Source: Chitinophaga sp. LS1 (GTDB lineage Bacteria > Bacteroidota > Bacteroidia > Chitinophagales > Chitinophagaceae). Taken from it: a DNA stretch of 64,000 nucleotides. The stretch spans positions 2,666,001 through 2,730,000 of the forward strand of contig NZ_CP128362.1 of NCBI RefSeq assembly GCF_034274695.1, read 5' to 3'. The notes under the pieces were generated by a model. The model ran no database searches. It had not been told where the DNA came from and saw nothing but the letters and a program-made list of their open reading frames with translations. Position 1 is the first letter of the stretch. Each line of letters begins with the position of its first letter. Shown in pieces: positions 51,120 through 59,800 of the stretch. Both the position numbers and the translations under genes were made by a program.

Positions 51120-52916
51120 ATGATGCATTCACGTAAGGATAGGCTGTTCGATGCCGTAGATTATCAACTCGAAAAATTTCCTAAGGAAGACATGCTGGCC
51201 GCCAAGGTGAATGGCACCTGGACCCGCTATAGCACTGCTTTTGTAAGAGAAATCGCTGATAGATTCAGTGCCGGGTTACTGCAACTGGGCGTTAGTGGCA
51301 ATGATGGTTCCGCTGCCAAAGCAGACAAAATTGCCATTATCAGCTCGAACCGACCAGAATGGATCTTTACCGATCTGGCCGTTCAGCAAACAGGAGCGAT
51401 ACTTGTACCGCTCTATCCCACTACCAGCCTTCTGGAACTGGAATTTATCCTCAATGATGCCGAAGTGAAGTACATTTTCATTGGCAACCAGGAATTGTAT
51501 GACAAGATCAACAGCATTCGACCGCAATTGTCGTTTCTGAAAGGTATCTATACGTTAGACGAAGTGCCTGATGTATCACATTGGTCGGCCGTCACAGATA
51601 TGGCCACGCCCGAACTGCTGCAAAAAGTGCAGGAAGTAAAAGCAGGCATATCGCCCCAACAACTGGCTACTATCATCTATACGTCGGGTACCACCGGTAC
51701 GCCAAAAGGTGTGATGCTGAGTCATCACAATATTGTGAGTGATGCCTTTATGGGCAAGGTCTCGTTCCCTTTTTATGACGATCCTGCTAAAAAGGCACTG
51801 AGCTTCCTTCCGCTGAACCATATTTTCGAGAAATGCGTTACCTATATCTACTTCTACAGTGGCACCAGCATTTACTACGCTGAAAGTCTGGATACCATCG
51901 CTGACAACCTGCGGGAAATACAACCGGACGGATTTACTACCGTACCGCGTCTTCTGGAAAAGGTATATGATAAGATCCTCGCTACCGGTAATAAACTGAC
52001 CGGTATCAAAAAAACTTTATTCTTCTGGGCGGTGAACCTGGCTACCCGCTATGACAATGTCAAAAGCGGAGGCGCCTGGTACAACCTGCAACTCGCACTG
52101 GCCGATAAACTCATTTTTAGTAAATGGAGAGCTGCCCTGGGTGGTAAGATAGATTTCATCGTAACGGGTGGCGCTGCCTGCCAGGAAAAGCTGCTACGCA
52201 TCTTCTGGGCGGCTAAAATACCCATTTACGAAGGTTACGGACCTACCGAGAATAGTCCCGTGATCAGCGTAAATACCCGGAAAGAGGTCATATTTGGCAC
52301 TGTAGGCCCTGTTTTGGAAGGTCTTAGTGTGAAACTGGCAGAAGATGGGGAAATCTGCGTGAAAGGCGATTCTGTGATGGTGGGTTACTATAAAAGACCA
52401 GACCTGACCGCAGAGGTGGTAAAAGATGGCTGGTTACTAACTGGCGATATCGGTATCCTTCAGGAAGGGAAATACCTGAAGATCACCGACCGTAAAAAAG
52501 AACTGTTCAAGACAAGCGGGGGTAAATATGTGGCCCCTCAGCCGATAGAAAATAAATGTAAGGAAGATCCCTTCATCGAACAGATGATGGTGATAGGGGC
52601 AGACAGGAAGTTTGTAAGTGCCCTCATTGTGCCGGCTTTTCCATACTTAAAGCAATGGATGCAGCAGCAGGGTATCAATTTTACCACCCATGAAGCGGCC
52701 ATTAAGGAACCTAAAGTGTTAGAAAAATACAATGATGTGATAGAAGGGTATAATTCGAGGTTTAACCATGTGGAGCAGGTGAGAAAGTTTGCACTGTTGC
52801 CTGATGAGTGGAGTGTGGAAGGAGGGGAGATGACGCCTAAAATGAGTTTGAAGAGAAAAGTGGTGTTGGAAAAGTACAAAGAGGTGATAGAAGAGATCTA
52901 TAATCTACAAAAGTAA
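51120..52916 (+). CDS. Long-chain acyl-CoA synthetase (AMP-forming, 598 aa)
   Basis: Activates fatty acids to acyl-CoA through acyl-AMP. Motifs in order: IIYTSGTTGTPKGVMLSH (AMP-binding P-loop), FLPLNHIFEK, YEGYGPTENSPVIS (A5-type), GWLLTGDIG and DRKKELFKTSGGKYV with the C-terminal catalytic Lys region. Length is typical for FadD/FAA-type enzymes. The frame is open to 51096, but the ATG at 51120 (MMHSRKDRLFD) matches the family start. No signal peptide, so it is cytosolic or membrane-associated. It is monocistronic and ends at a convergent terminator. Confidence 0.92.
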   Translation: MMHSRKDRLFDAVDYQLEKFPKEDMLAAKVNGTWTRYSTAFVREIADRFSAGLLQLGVSGNDGSAAKADKIAIISSNRPEWIFTDLAVQQTGAILVPLYPTTSLLELEFILNDAEVKYIFIGNQELYDKINSIRPQLSFLKGIYTLDEVPDVSHWSAVTDMATPELLQKVQEVKAGISPQQLATIIYTSGTTGTPKGVMLSHHNIVSDAFMGKVSFPFYDDPAKKALSFLPLNHIFEKCVTYIYFYSGTSIYYAESLDTIADNLREIQPDGFTTVPRLLEKVYDKILATGNKLTGIKKTLFFWAVNLATRYDNVKSGGAWYNLQLALADKLIFSKWRAALGGKIDFIVTGGAACQEKLLRIFWAAKIPIYEGYGPTENSPVISVNTRKEVIFGTVGPVLEGLSVKLAEDGEICVKGDSVMVGYYKRPDLTAEVVKDGWLLTGDIGILQEGKYLKITDRKKELFKTSGGKYVAPQPIENKCKEDPFIEQMMVIGADRKFVSALIVPAFPYLKQWMQQQGINFTTHEAAIKEPKVLEKYNDVIEGYNSRFNHVEQVRKFALLPDEWSVEGGEMTPKMSLKRKVVLEKYKEVIEEIYNLQK

Positions 52917-52960
52917 ATCAGAAGAGATTGGGTGGCGTGCAAAGAAACGAACTAATAAAT

Positions 52961-52991
52961 GGGCCGGCTGTCTGAAGGCCGGCCCTGGTTT
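52961..52991. terminator. Terminator between convergent genes
   Basis: Perfect GC-rich 8-bp stem GGGCCGGC / GCCGGCCC (52961-52968, 52978-52985) followed by GGTTTT on the plus strand. It ends the acyl-CoA synthetase transcript and lies just past the GH16 gene stop. Confidence 0.7.
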
Positions 52992-53005
52992 TGATCCTAT
53001 TACTA

Positions 53006-53788
53006 CTAAAGCGCTGTAAATGTGAATGAATGGACGATCAGTTCCACTTCCTTAGCATTTGACGGCGCATTGCCATCAAACAGCCAGAGATTCATATGTA
53101 CTGGCATCGCTACCGTACTCACATTATACCCTGATGGTGTTGTCCATGGAAAAAAGGCATTTGCCGCCGCCTGTGTATGACCATGAAAACCGGAAAAAGA
53201 CACACTGCTGCTGTTCCGCACAAACCGATAAGTACTATAAGTACCATTCAGCTTCAGCTCAGCCGTATAAGAAGCACTGCCACTACCTGTTTGCGGATAC
53301 ACAGTATAGTTATAATTAGGCCATGCATTGTTCCCCCAGCGGGCAAACTCAATATCCATCTCATGGTGCCCATCATCTCCGGATTTGTAATTAAACAATC
53401 CAAAAACGATATTTCTGTCCAGAGAGTCAACTCTACCTTCTACCTGCCATACATAGGTGCCATACCCCAATGACTGATTGGTATACACTTCTGAACAAAG
53501 CCATCTGCCAGTACTGGCATCTTTCCTGATTTTGAGATGGAGAAAGCCATTGCTGTCTACCCATACATTACTGGAACTATTGCTCCAGTAATTGGGGCCC
53601 GGGCCTGAGGTGCCGGATTCTGTTCTTACCGTCCAGGTATATCCACTGAACGTAATCGTGGAAGCCGCAGCGCTTGCTCTGGCAGCGGAGGTTTCCGTGG
53701 CAGGAGTTGCTGCCTGTTGGGTAGATTCTTTACTACAGCTGGTGAAAGCGATCATTGCTACAGCCAGTGTCATGAATGTGTACTTCAT
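53006..53788 (-). CDS. GH16-family glycoside hydrolase lipoprotein (260 aa)
   Basis: Lipoprotein signal with lipobox (FTSC, about residue 18) and a disordered Ala/Thr linker. The domain shows the GH16 jelly-roll pattern: NVWVDSNGFLHLKI, the catalytic HEMDIEFARW (E-x-D-x-E, nucleophile, helper Asp and acid/base Glu), and PVHMNLWLF near the end. GH16 enzymes cut beta-1,3/1,4-glucans, laminarin, agar or similar; the exact substrate cannot be read. Probably held on the outer membrane facing glycans. It is transcribed alone, leftward. Confidence 0.85.
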   Translation of the reverse strand: MKYTFMTLAVAMIAFTSCSKESTQQAATPATETSAARASAAASTITFSGYTWTVRTESGTSGPGPNYWSNSSSNVWVDSNGFLHLKIRKDASTGRWLCSEVYTNQSLGYGTYVWQVEGRVDSLDRNIVFGLFNYKSGDDGHHEMDIEFARWGNNAWPNYNYTVYPQTGSGSASYTAELKLNGTYSTYRFVRNSSSVSFSGFHGHTQAAANAFFPWTTPSGYNVSTVAMPVHMNLWLFDGNAPSNAKEVELIVHSFTFTAL

Positions 53789-53910
53789 GATGGTTTATTT
53801 TGATGAGGAAAAGTGGTTTTTTAATATGGTCTATATAATGACATCGTAGAAATGTGTTACTTTGATGCGAAATCAAGAAATTTTTAACAAATCCCTATCA
53901 TCATCCATAT

Positions 53911-53918
53911 TAGTTTTG
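53911..53918 (+). promoter_or_regulatory. -7 element candidate for the GT-C-like gene
   Basis: TAGTTTTG matches TAnnTTTG and lies 20 bp before the start codon at 53939. No TTG at the expected -33. Confidence 0.4.
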
Positions 53919-53938
53919 CGCCCTACCCTTTATAACAA

Positions 53939-55225
53939 ATGGAGAAAAAGAAATTGTATCTGCTTCTGGCAGGTTTATTTATGTTCAGGTTGATATACGG
54001 TCTATGTGCGGAATTTTGGTTTGCAGATGAACTGCAGATCTACCTGATTGGGTTAAAATCTTACACTACCGGTACGTGGCCTACCTACGGACCAGATGTA
54101 GTATATACCCACACTCAGATCCCCGGTGCCCTGCAAGGGCTGCTGGTGAGCCTTCCATTTTACCTCGGAAAGTTGCCGGAACTGCCTACGATTATGTTAA
54201 ACATCCTGTCGTTTAGTAGCCTATGTCTGCTTGGTTGGTATGTGACTAAAAGGGTGAAAGGCGTGCCGGACTGGCTCGTCTGGATCCTGTGTATGACCAC
54301 TCCCTGGACTTTGTATTATAGCACCAGGGTGGTCAACCCATCGTATGTACTGGTCTTTTCCATTCCGTTTTTCATTGCCGTACTGGAATTATTACCCATT
54401 TATACGGAAAAGCTCATGAAACCCGGCCTGGCATACTTCACGATGGGAATCACGACTACCTTCATCATGCAACTGCATATGTCATGGGTATTGATGGTGC
54501 CATATAGCCTGGCGGCGATGGCGTTTACGATGAAGACAGCCAATAAAAAAGTCATTCTTTTCTATATCCTGGGAGGTGTGATCGGGTTACTCACCCTGAT
54601 ACCTACCTGGTTACATCCGGACCCGTTGGCGGGTAAGGTAGGGGAGAATGTGGTGATCAACTGGGGAAATTTCAGCAATATCCTCACGATATTACTACGT
54701 TACCTGTCATTTGCCACTTACGAAATCCCTTATGTACTAGGCGATTCTACAGACAAGGATGTGATCTTTCATACCCAATACTGGATGATTCCATTTATCG
54801 TATTCCTGTTGGTAATCGGCTTCCTGCAGGTGGGGCTGTTGATTATTGGATTCTTTATAAAGACTGAGAATGAGGAGTGGAAAAAGGTGCGCTGGCTGAA
54901 TATCTTCTCTTACGGGTTACTGTTTGTGAGCTTTTTCTTTTCAATAAAAGGGCCTTCTTCACACACCTTTTATTTACTGTTGCCACTGCCCATGATCTAT
55001 TCCTTCTATTGCTATGAATGGCTGATCTCGAAAAAGGCAGTGGCGCTGAAAGTCCTGAGGGTCGTAGTCTATTGTGGCTTCATTTTCCACATTGGATTGG
55101 CGATATACAATTACGGGCACAAATCCATTTATAAAGACAGACCTAAAGTATCTGAAGCGCTGGAACGGATGGATTACCGCGTATTGGGTGAGCGACGTTC
55201 CGATCAGTTAGGCTATGGTTATTAA
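53939..55225 (+). CDS. GT-C-like polytopic membrane protein (428 aa)
   Basis: Ten or eleven membrane helices. The first extracytoplasmic loop carries the acidic pair WFADELQIY, the usual catalytic-site position of GT-C (PMT/ArnT-like) glycosyltransferases, and a mid-protein segment PWTLYYSTRVVNPSY resembles the family's second loop. Donors would be polyprenyl-linked sugars. Substrate unknown. Its 3' end overlaps the convergent ClC gene by 4 bp. Confidence 0.7.
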   Translation: MEKKKLYLLLAGLFMFRLIYGLCAEFWFADELQIYLIGLKSYTTGTWPTYGPDVVYTHTQIPGALQGLLVSLPFYLGKLPELPTIMLNILSFSSLCLLGWYVTKRVKGVPDWLVWILCMTTPWTLYYSTRVVNPSYVLVFSIPFFIAVLELLPIYTEKLMKPGLAYFTMGITTTFIMQLHMSWVLMVPYSLAAMAFTMKTANKKVILFYILGGVIGLLTLIPTWLHPDPLAGKVGENVVINWGNFSNILTILLRYLSFATYEIPYVLGDSTDKDVIFHTQYWMIPFIVFLLVIGFLQVGLLIIGFFIKTENEEWKKVRWLNIFSYGLLFVSFFFSIKGPSSHTFYLLLPLPMIYSFYCYEWLISKKAVALKVLRVVVYCGFIFHIGLAIYNYGHKSIYKDRPKVSEALERMDYRVLGERRSDQLGYGY

Positions 55226-56478
55226 TGTTGATCCTTATAGCTATAAACAGTGTAAGGATATATTTTCCCGGCAGTATAACGAGCTACCATACTGACTAAC
55301 AGAATAGGGAAAGTCAGTATGAAGCTGCCTGATAAACGTACTGCCAGGGAAGATGAAGTAAGTGGTGCATGTATGGCGCCGCTTAATACAGCTGCAATAC
55401 CCAGGATGATAAAGTTGCTTACCACCAGCTGCGTGTGGAAAAACTGGTTACATGTCAGCGCTACCAGTAGCCCCAGCAAAGCACCTATCACAATACTTGG
55501 TGCAAATACCCCACCATCACCACCGGCTCCCAGCGTTACTGAAGAGATGATCGGTTTCAGCAAAACAATACCCAGTATCGTGCATGCAAATGTATAGGAG
55601 AGGGGAGTGTGACTGGATTGTTCAATCATATCTTTCACACCACTATAGCTGTCGCCAAACAGGTGAGGGAATATAAAAATACTCACACCTACTATCGCAG
55701 CTCCCAGACCGATACGCACATATTCATTCTTCATAATTGCAAAGCGGTGCTTGATACCAATTACCGATTTGGTAAAGAATACAGAAATCACCCCTGCAAT
55801 CACACTCATACCAATCATATAAGGTACCGCCTGCCATGTCCATGGAAATGCACTCAATCCAAACAATGCATGTTCATGAAATAAATGAAGCCAGCCCCAT
55901 CCGATAAATACGGCAATGCCTGTGCTGATCAATATTGTTTTAGTGACTTTCTTCGCAATTACTTCCAGCGCGAACAGCAACCCTACAAATGGGCTACCGA
56001 ACAATGCTGTTAAACCACCTGCTACACCCGCACAAATCAATTCTGTTTTATACCTGTTGGCAATGCCAGCTTTTTGCCTGGTCACCGCACCAATTGTAGC
56101 TGTAGATACTACTGTGGAAACCTCTACACCGGTAGAACCACCAAAGATGACAGTGAGGAAACCATTGATAAAGTGTGAAGGGATCTTATATGCAGGTAGT
56201 TCATTGCGACGGGTATCAATGGTGAGGTAGATCTCTTTAATACCTTTATTTGGTTTCTTCCGGAAAGCATATTTGCGTAGCACATGTATCAACACCAGGC
56301 CGATCAATGGAAAGACGATAAATAAGAAGGAGTAAGGTCTGATCGATTCAAAAAAATGGTCTTCGTAATACTCTGTAATATGTTTCAAAACACTAGCCAG
56401 AATGGCCGAGAGTAAACCAGCAAAACACGAGGCAATTACCAATTTGTAGTAATTGACCCTTATAATCTTATCGCGCAT
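55222..56478 (-). CDS. ClC-family chloride channel/transporter (418 aa)
   Basis: About ten membrane helices with ClC signatures: GGSTGVEVSTV holding the gating Glu (equivalent of the GREGP motif), GVAGGLTALFGSPFVGLLFALE, and GAGGDGGVFAPSIVIG (the GxFxP anion site). The N-terminal GSGIP motif is changed (NKGIKEIYL), so ion selectivity may differ from Cl-. No C-terminal CBS domains, as is usual in bacterial forms. Function: Cl-/H+ exchange or channel, perhaps in acid tolerance. A minus-strand -7 element lies at 56518-56511. Confidence 0.88.
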   Translation of the reverse strand: MRDKIIRVNYYKLVIASCFAGLLSAILASVLKHITEYYEDHFFESIRPYSFLFIVFPLIGLVLIHVLRKYAFRKKPNKGIKEIYLTIDTRRNELPAYKIPSHFINGFLTVIFGGSTGVEVSTVVSTATIGAVTRQKAGIANRYKTELICAGVAGGLTALFGSPFVGLLFALEVIAKKVTKTILISTGIAVFIGWGWLHLFHEHALFGLSAFPWTWQAVPYMIGMSVIAGVISVFFTKSVIGIKHRFAIMKNEYVRIGLGAAIVGVSIFIFPHLFGDSYSGVKDMIEQSSHTPLSYTFACTILGIVLLKPIISSVTLGAGGDGGVFAPSIVIGALLGLLVALTCNQFFHTQLVVSNFIILGIAAVLSGAIHAPLTSSSLAVRLSGSFILTFPILLVSMVARYTAGKIYPYTVYSYKDQH

Positions 56479-56510
56479 GAAATTTGATCTTTAAGTCTTA
56501 ATTGGCGATG

Positions 56511-56518
56511 CAAAGTTA
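56511..56518 (-). promoter_or_regulatory. -7 element candidate for the ClC gene
   Basis: Minus-strand TAACTTTG (56518-56511) fits TAnnTTTG, 32 bp before the start codon. No TTG at the expected -33. Confidence 0.35.
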
Positions 56519-56576
56519 GGGCATAATGACCTCGTGTCGATAGAATATTTTAAATAGCATTGATAATCATGTAAAT

Positions 56577-57014
56577 ATGAAAGCAATATACTGGCTGCTG
56601 GCAATTGTTCTCGTCAGCTGTAAAACAACCACTCCGGGTTCAGCAGGACAATTGATACAGGTTGAAGCAGGTCCGTGTTTCGGCTCCTGCCCGGTATTTA
56701 AAATGACCATTAACCAGGATCGTTCTGCTACTTACGAAGCGATCCGGTTCAATAAAGATCAGCAGGGAACCTATGGAGCGACTATCAAGGAAGAAGACTT
56801 TGTAAAACTGCAGCACCTGCTACAACAAACGAACTATGCAAATCTGCAGGATTCATTCAAACTTCCCATTACAGATATGGCATCTATCACACTGCACATT
56901 CCGCACGATGGCAAGGTGAAAAATATATATGATTACGGAAAAAAGGGTACACCTCAACTAGAGGTACTGTATCAGTTTATCACCGACCTTCGGACTACGC
57001 AGGACTGGAAATAA
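56577..57014 (+). CDS. Lipoprotein of the DUF6438 type (145 aa)
   Basis: Signal peptide with lipobox VLVSC (Cys about residue 15). The mature domain begins with the conserved EAGPCFGSCPVFKMTI, the hallmark of DUF6438 with two Cys. Small envelope lipoprotein of unknown role. A strong terminator overlaps the stop codon. Confidence 0.75.
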   Translation: MKAIYWLLAIVLVSCKTTTPGSAGQLIQVEAGPCFGSCPVFKMTINQDRSATYEAIRFNKDQQGTYGATIKEEDFVKLQHLLQQTNYANLQDSFKLPITDMASITLHIPHDGKVKNIYDYGKKGTPQLEVLYQFITDLRTTQDWK

Positions 57015-57043
57015 AAGGGCGGGTCATTTGAACCCGCCCTTTT
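57013..57043. terminator. Terminator between convergent genes
   Basis: 12-bp perfect stem AAAAGGGCGGGT (57013-57024) / ACCCGCCCTTTT (57032-57043), with A- and T-runs for both directions. Confidence 0.85.
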
Positions 57044-57087
57044 CAATAATTTTAATTCAGCACCTTCAACTATTTTAATTCAGCACC
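57042..57087. repeat. Two tandem copies of a 23-bp unit at the 3' end of the dienelactone hydrolase gene
   Basis: 57042-57064 and 57065-57087 are 23-bp units that differ at two positions. The second contains the last codons and stop of the leftward gene, so the first is a duplicated tail that is now outside the gene. Confidence 0.7.
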
Positions 57088-57909
57088 CAGGAAGGCTTTC
57101 ATATCATTCCAGCTGGCAGTATCAGCAGCGGCATTGTATTCAATCGGCATATTGAATTTCTTACCGGTTGCTGTTGCAGCAGGATTAGTAAATGCATGTG
57201 TCGCATTTGGATATTCTTTGAACACATATTTCACACCTGCAGAATCCATTTGCTTTTTGAATGTAGCTACTTCTTCAGGAGATACAAATTTGTCCGCACC
57301 ACCATGGCAGATCAGGGCAGATGCCGTGAACAGGTCTTTAGAGATAGGCAATGAAGTAGCCAGACCTCCGTGGAAACTTACCACACTTTTCAGTGGCGCA
57401 CCCAGGCGAGCCGCATTCAGTACGCAGCTACCCCCAAAGCAGAAGCCGATAGCAGCAATACGACTTGTATCCACCTGTGAATAAGTCTTTGCTTTTGCTA
57501 CAGCAGCAGCAATACGCTCATACGCCAATTTAGGATTAGCGTAGAAAGGTGTCGCCCATGCCTTCGCAGAATCAGGATTGTCGGCCAGTTTGCCATTGCC
57601 ATACATATCCAGACCTACGGCAAAGTAACCCAGCTCTGCCAGGCGCTGTGCTACGTTTTTAACATGGGTATCGAGGCCCCACCATTCCGGTACTATTACG
57701 ATAACTGGTTTCTTTGTAGCAGTGTCATCATTGAAAGCGATAACACTGTTCAGGGGTATACCATTTGATTCGATGGTAACATCTGTTACCTGTACGGTAG
57801 GCGTTTTGGTGCTGTCTTTAGTTTCAGTGGTCGACGAGCCATTGTTACATGCGGTCATGAAGAGCGCAGCTGCCGGTATGGCAAGCAGAGTTCCGAGTGT
57901 GAATTTCAT
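57070..57909 (-). CDS. Dienelactone hydrolase family lipoprotein (279 aa)
   Basis: Lipoprotein signal (lipobox FMTAC, about residue 20). Alpha/beta hydrolase with IVIVPEWWGLDTHVKNVA, nucleophile elbow GFCFGGSC (catalytic Cys), GGADKFVSPEE with the Asp, and the catalytic His in NATHAFTNP. The Cys nucleophile is typical of DLH proteins, which act on lactones or esters. Substrate unknown. It is divergent from the MarR gene and shares its palindromic control region, so MarR control is likely. Confidence 0.85.
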   Translation of the reverse strand: MKFTLGTLLAIPAAALFMTACNNGSSTTETKDSTKTPTVQVTDVTIESNGIPLNSVIAFNDDTATKKPVIVIVPEWWGLDTHVKNVAQRLAELGYFAVGLDMYGNGKLADNPDSAKAWATPFYANPKLAYERIAAAVAKAKTYSQVDTSRIAAIGFCFGGSCVLNAARLGAPLKSVVSFHGGLATSLPISKDLFTASALICHGGADKFVSPEEVATFKKQMDSAGVKYVFKEYPNATHAFTNPAATATGKKFNMPIEYNAAADTASWNDMKAFLGAELK

Positions 57910-57959
57910 CTGATAGTATTTGAGTTGAGTAATTGGAGTTGCAAGGTATGGAATCTCCC

Positions 57960-57998
57960 TTGTTTATTTGAAGATACCAAAGTAACTTTGCAAAGTTA
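57960..57998 (+). promoter_or_regulatory. MarR promoter with perfect 16-bp palindrome
   Basis: TTG (57960-57962), 20 bp, TAACTTTG (57983-57990) is a clean consensus promoter for marR. The -7 box is the left half of TAACTTTGCAAAGTTA (57983-57998), a perfect 16-bp palindrome, so the right half is a -7-like box on the opposite strand for the dienelactone hydrolase gene. Binding by the MarR dimer would block both. Confidence 0.6.
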
Positions 57999-58011
57999 AT
58001 TTAATAGTAAT

Positions 58012-58446
58012 ATGTTTAATAATCAGGACGAAGAAATTGCTTACGGTATCCGCAATCTGGTGACAATCATGAATAAGCGATTGCGCAAGCAGATGAGCAA
58101 CCCGGAACAATTATCCATCGCTGAATTCAATGTACTGAGCATCCTCATGATCCAGAAAGAAGCTTTCCCTTCTGAACTGGGTGCACAGCTCAGCATATCC
58201 TCCCAATTCATGTCGCAGATACTGAACAGGATGGAAGGACTGAAATACATCTCCAGGAAAAGCGCCCCATCTGATGGTCGCAAAACACTGGTTTCCCTCA
58301 CCAAACAAGGTAAACAAAAAGTAGAACTATCCCGCAGGGAAAGAGAAGAATGGCTGGCACTCATGGTATCGGAGAAATATACAACGGAAGAAAAGGATGT
58401 GATTAAGAAGGCACTGGACCTGCTTTCTGTATTGACAGAATTATGA
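58012..58446 (+). CDS. MarR-family transcription regulator (144 aa)
   Basis: Winged helix protein of standard MarR length. DNA-binding region: LSIAEFNVLSILMIQKEAF, PSELGAQLSISSQFMSQILNRME (recognition helix), then the wing KSAPSDGRKTLVSLTKQGK with the usual D-x-R-x-x. It probably represses itself and the divergent hydrolase from the palindrome at 57983. The ligand could be a phenolic, quinone or thiol-reactive compound, in keeping with neighbouring hydrolase and reductase genes; this is inference. Confidence 0.88.
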   Translation: MFNNQDEEIAYGIRNLVTIMNKRLRKQMSNPEQLSIAEFNVLSILMIQKEAFPSELGAQLSISSQFMSQILNRMEGLKYISRKSAPSDGRKTLVSLTKQGKQKVELSRREREEWLALMVSEKYTTEEKDVIKKALDLLSVLTEL

Positions 58447-58625
58447 CTACTGGAAATATGCGCTTTTCTGCTTTGCCGCTAAGTGGTGGATACTTTCTGA
58501 TGGCTGTGCCGACAGCGATGCGGAAGCCTAGCCTGAACCTGTATGATTTTTCACAGATGGAACTGGCTCATGAGCAACAGCTGGAAGGCAGAACGTGCGG
58601 AAAAATAGTGGTTTCAATTAAATAA
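58443..58625 (+). pseudogene. Short ORF ending in a reductase-like C-terminus
   Basis: A 60-residue frame starting with an ATG that overlaps the marR stop. Its last 30 residues (LYDFSQMELAHEQQLEGR, then GKIVVSIK) look like the C-terminal end of zinc-type alcohol dehydrogenase/quinone reductase proteins. The catalytic and nucleotide-binding parts are missing. A deletion remnant is likely; a coupled small protein is a weaker alternative. Confidence 0.45.
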
Positions 58626-58687
58626 TAAACTGCTCCCCGTCATAGAATGGCATCTTCACATATCGTATTTTGTAAAAAAGGACAATT

Positions 58688-59674
58688 ATGACGGAACCAT
58701 TCAAAGCGTTACAGGTGATAGAAGCCGATGGGAAATTTGTTTTATCTATTGTTGATAAACTCATAGACAATCTGCCTCCGGGCGATGTCATCATAAAGGT
58801 TCATTATTCCTCACTGAACTATAAAGATGCCTTATCTGCTACCGGCAACAAAGGCGTGACCAGACAGTTTCCACATACACCGGGAATTGATGCCGCCGGA
58901 GAAGTAGTATCGTCTATTGATGAAAACTGGAAACCGGGTGATCAGGTGATTGTAACCGGGTTTGACTTTGGTATGAATACCAGTGGAGGTTTTCAGGAGT
59001 ATATCCGGGTACCGGCCAAATGGGTCGTACGTTTGCCAAAGGGTTTGACACTGAGAGAAAGCATGATCTATGGTACAGCAGGGTTCACAGCGGCACTGTC
59101 CGTACAGGCATTGCTGAAAACAGGTGTACAACCAGCTGATGGTAAGATCGTGGTAACTGGTGCCAGTGGTGGTGTAGGGTCTATTGCCGTAGCCATTCTG
59201 AGCAAGTTAGGTTATCAGGTAACTGCTGTAAGCAGCAAGCAGGCAGCGTTCCTGCAATCATTGGGTGCAGTGGAAGTTTTACCTCGTGCGGAGATGGATG
59301 ATGCCAGTGGAAAGGTGATGCTGAAACCAAGATTTGCAGGTGGTATAGATACCGTAGGTGGCAATGTATTGGCTACAGTGGTGAAGAGTTTGCAATATGG
59401 TGGTGCGGTGACTGCCTGTGGTATGGTGAATGGCGGACCATTACCTTTGACTGTATTCCCATTCATACTGAAAGGTGTGCAGTTGTTAGGAATTGATTCA
59501 GTAGAATATCCAATTTTCAAAAGGAAAGAAATATGGGAAGTCATGGCTACAAGCTGGAAGCCAGCGCAATTAGCGCAACTGGCAAATGAAATTCCTTTGG
59601 AGAAATTAGGTGAGAATATTAACCTGATATTGGCAGGGAAGATACAGGGTAGAACTGTAGTGCGTCTTGCCTAA
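58688..59674 (+). CDS. YhdH/YhfP (AcuI)-type NADPH quinone/acryloyl-CoA reductase (328 aa)
   Basis: MDR-superfamily reductase without zinc ligands. NYKDALSATGNKGV and FPHTPGIDAAGEVV at the start, the Rossmann motif VTGASGGVGSIAVAIL (about residues 156-171), TVGGNVLATVVKSL and ACGMVNGGPLPLTVFPFIL (given in parts) and VQLLGIDSVE are those of the YhdH subgroup, which reduces acryloyl-CoA or quinones with NADPH. Full length. It is in the same direction as marR, about 60 bp after the relic, and ends in a terminator. Confidence 0.9.
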   Translation: MTEPFKALQVIEADGKFVLSIVDKLIDNLPPGDVIIKVHYSSLNYKDALSATGNKGVTRQFPHTPGIDAAGEVVSSIDENWKPGDQVIVTGFDFGMNTSGGFQEYIRVPAKWVVRLPKGLTLRESMIYGTAGFTAALSVQALLKTGVQPADGKIVVTGASGGVGSIAVAILSKLGYQVTAVSSKQAAFLQSLGAVEVLPRAEMDDASGKVMLKPRFAGGIDTVGGNVLATVVKSLQYGGAVTACGMVNGGPLPLTVFPFILKGVQLLGIDSVEYPIFKRKEIWEVMATSWKPAQLAQLANEIPLEKLGENINLILAGKIQGRTVVRLA

Positions 59675-59683
59675 AAAAGTTAA

Positions 59684-59718
59684 GAGGCCGTATCTTAAGT
59701 AAGATACGGCCTCGTTTT
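59684..59718 (+). terminator. Terminator of the reductase gene
   Basis: 14-bp stem GAGGCCGTATCTTA / AAGATACGGCCTC region (59684-59697 and 59700-59713, short loop) followed by GTTTT. Confidence 0.85.
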
Positions 59719-59800
59719 ATTCGGATACCTAATGGAGATAGGAAGTCCTTTAAGCACTTCTGAGGAGGTTTATTTATTTTTGATACACGCTCTTCTTAAA

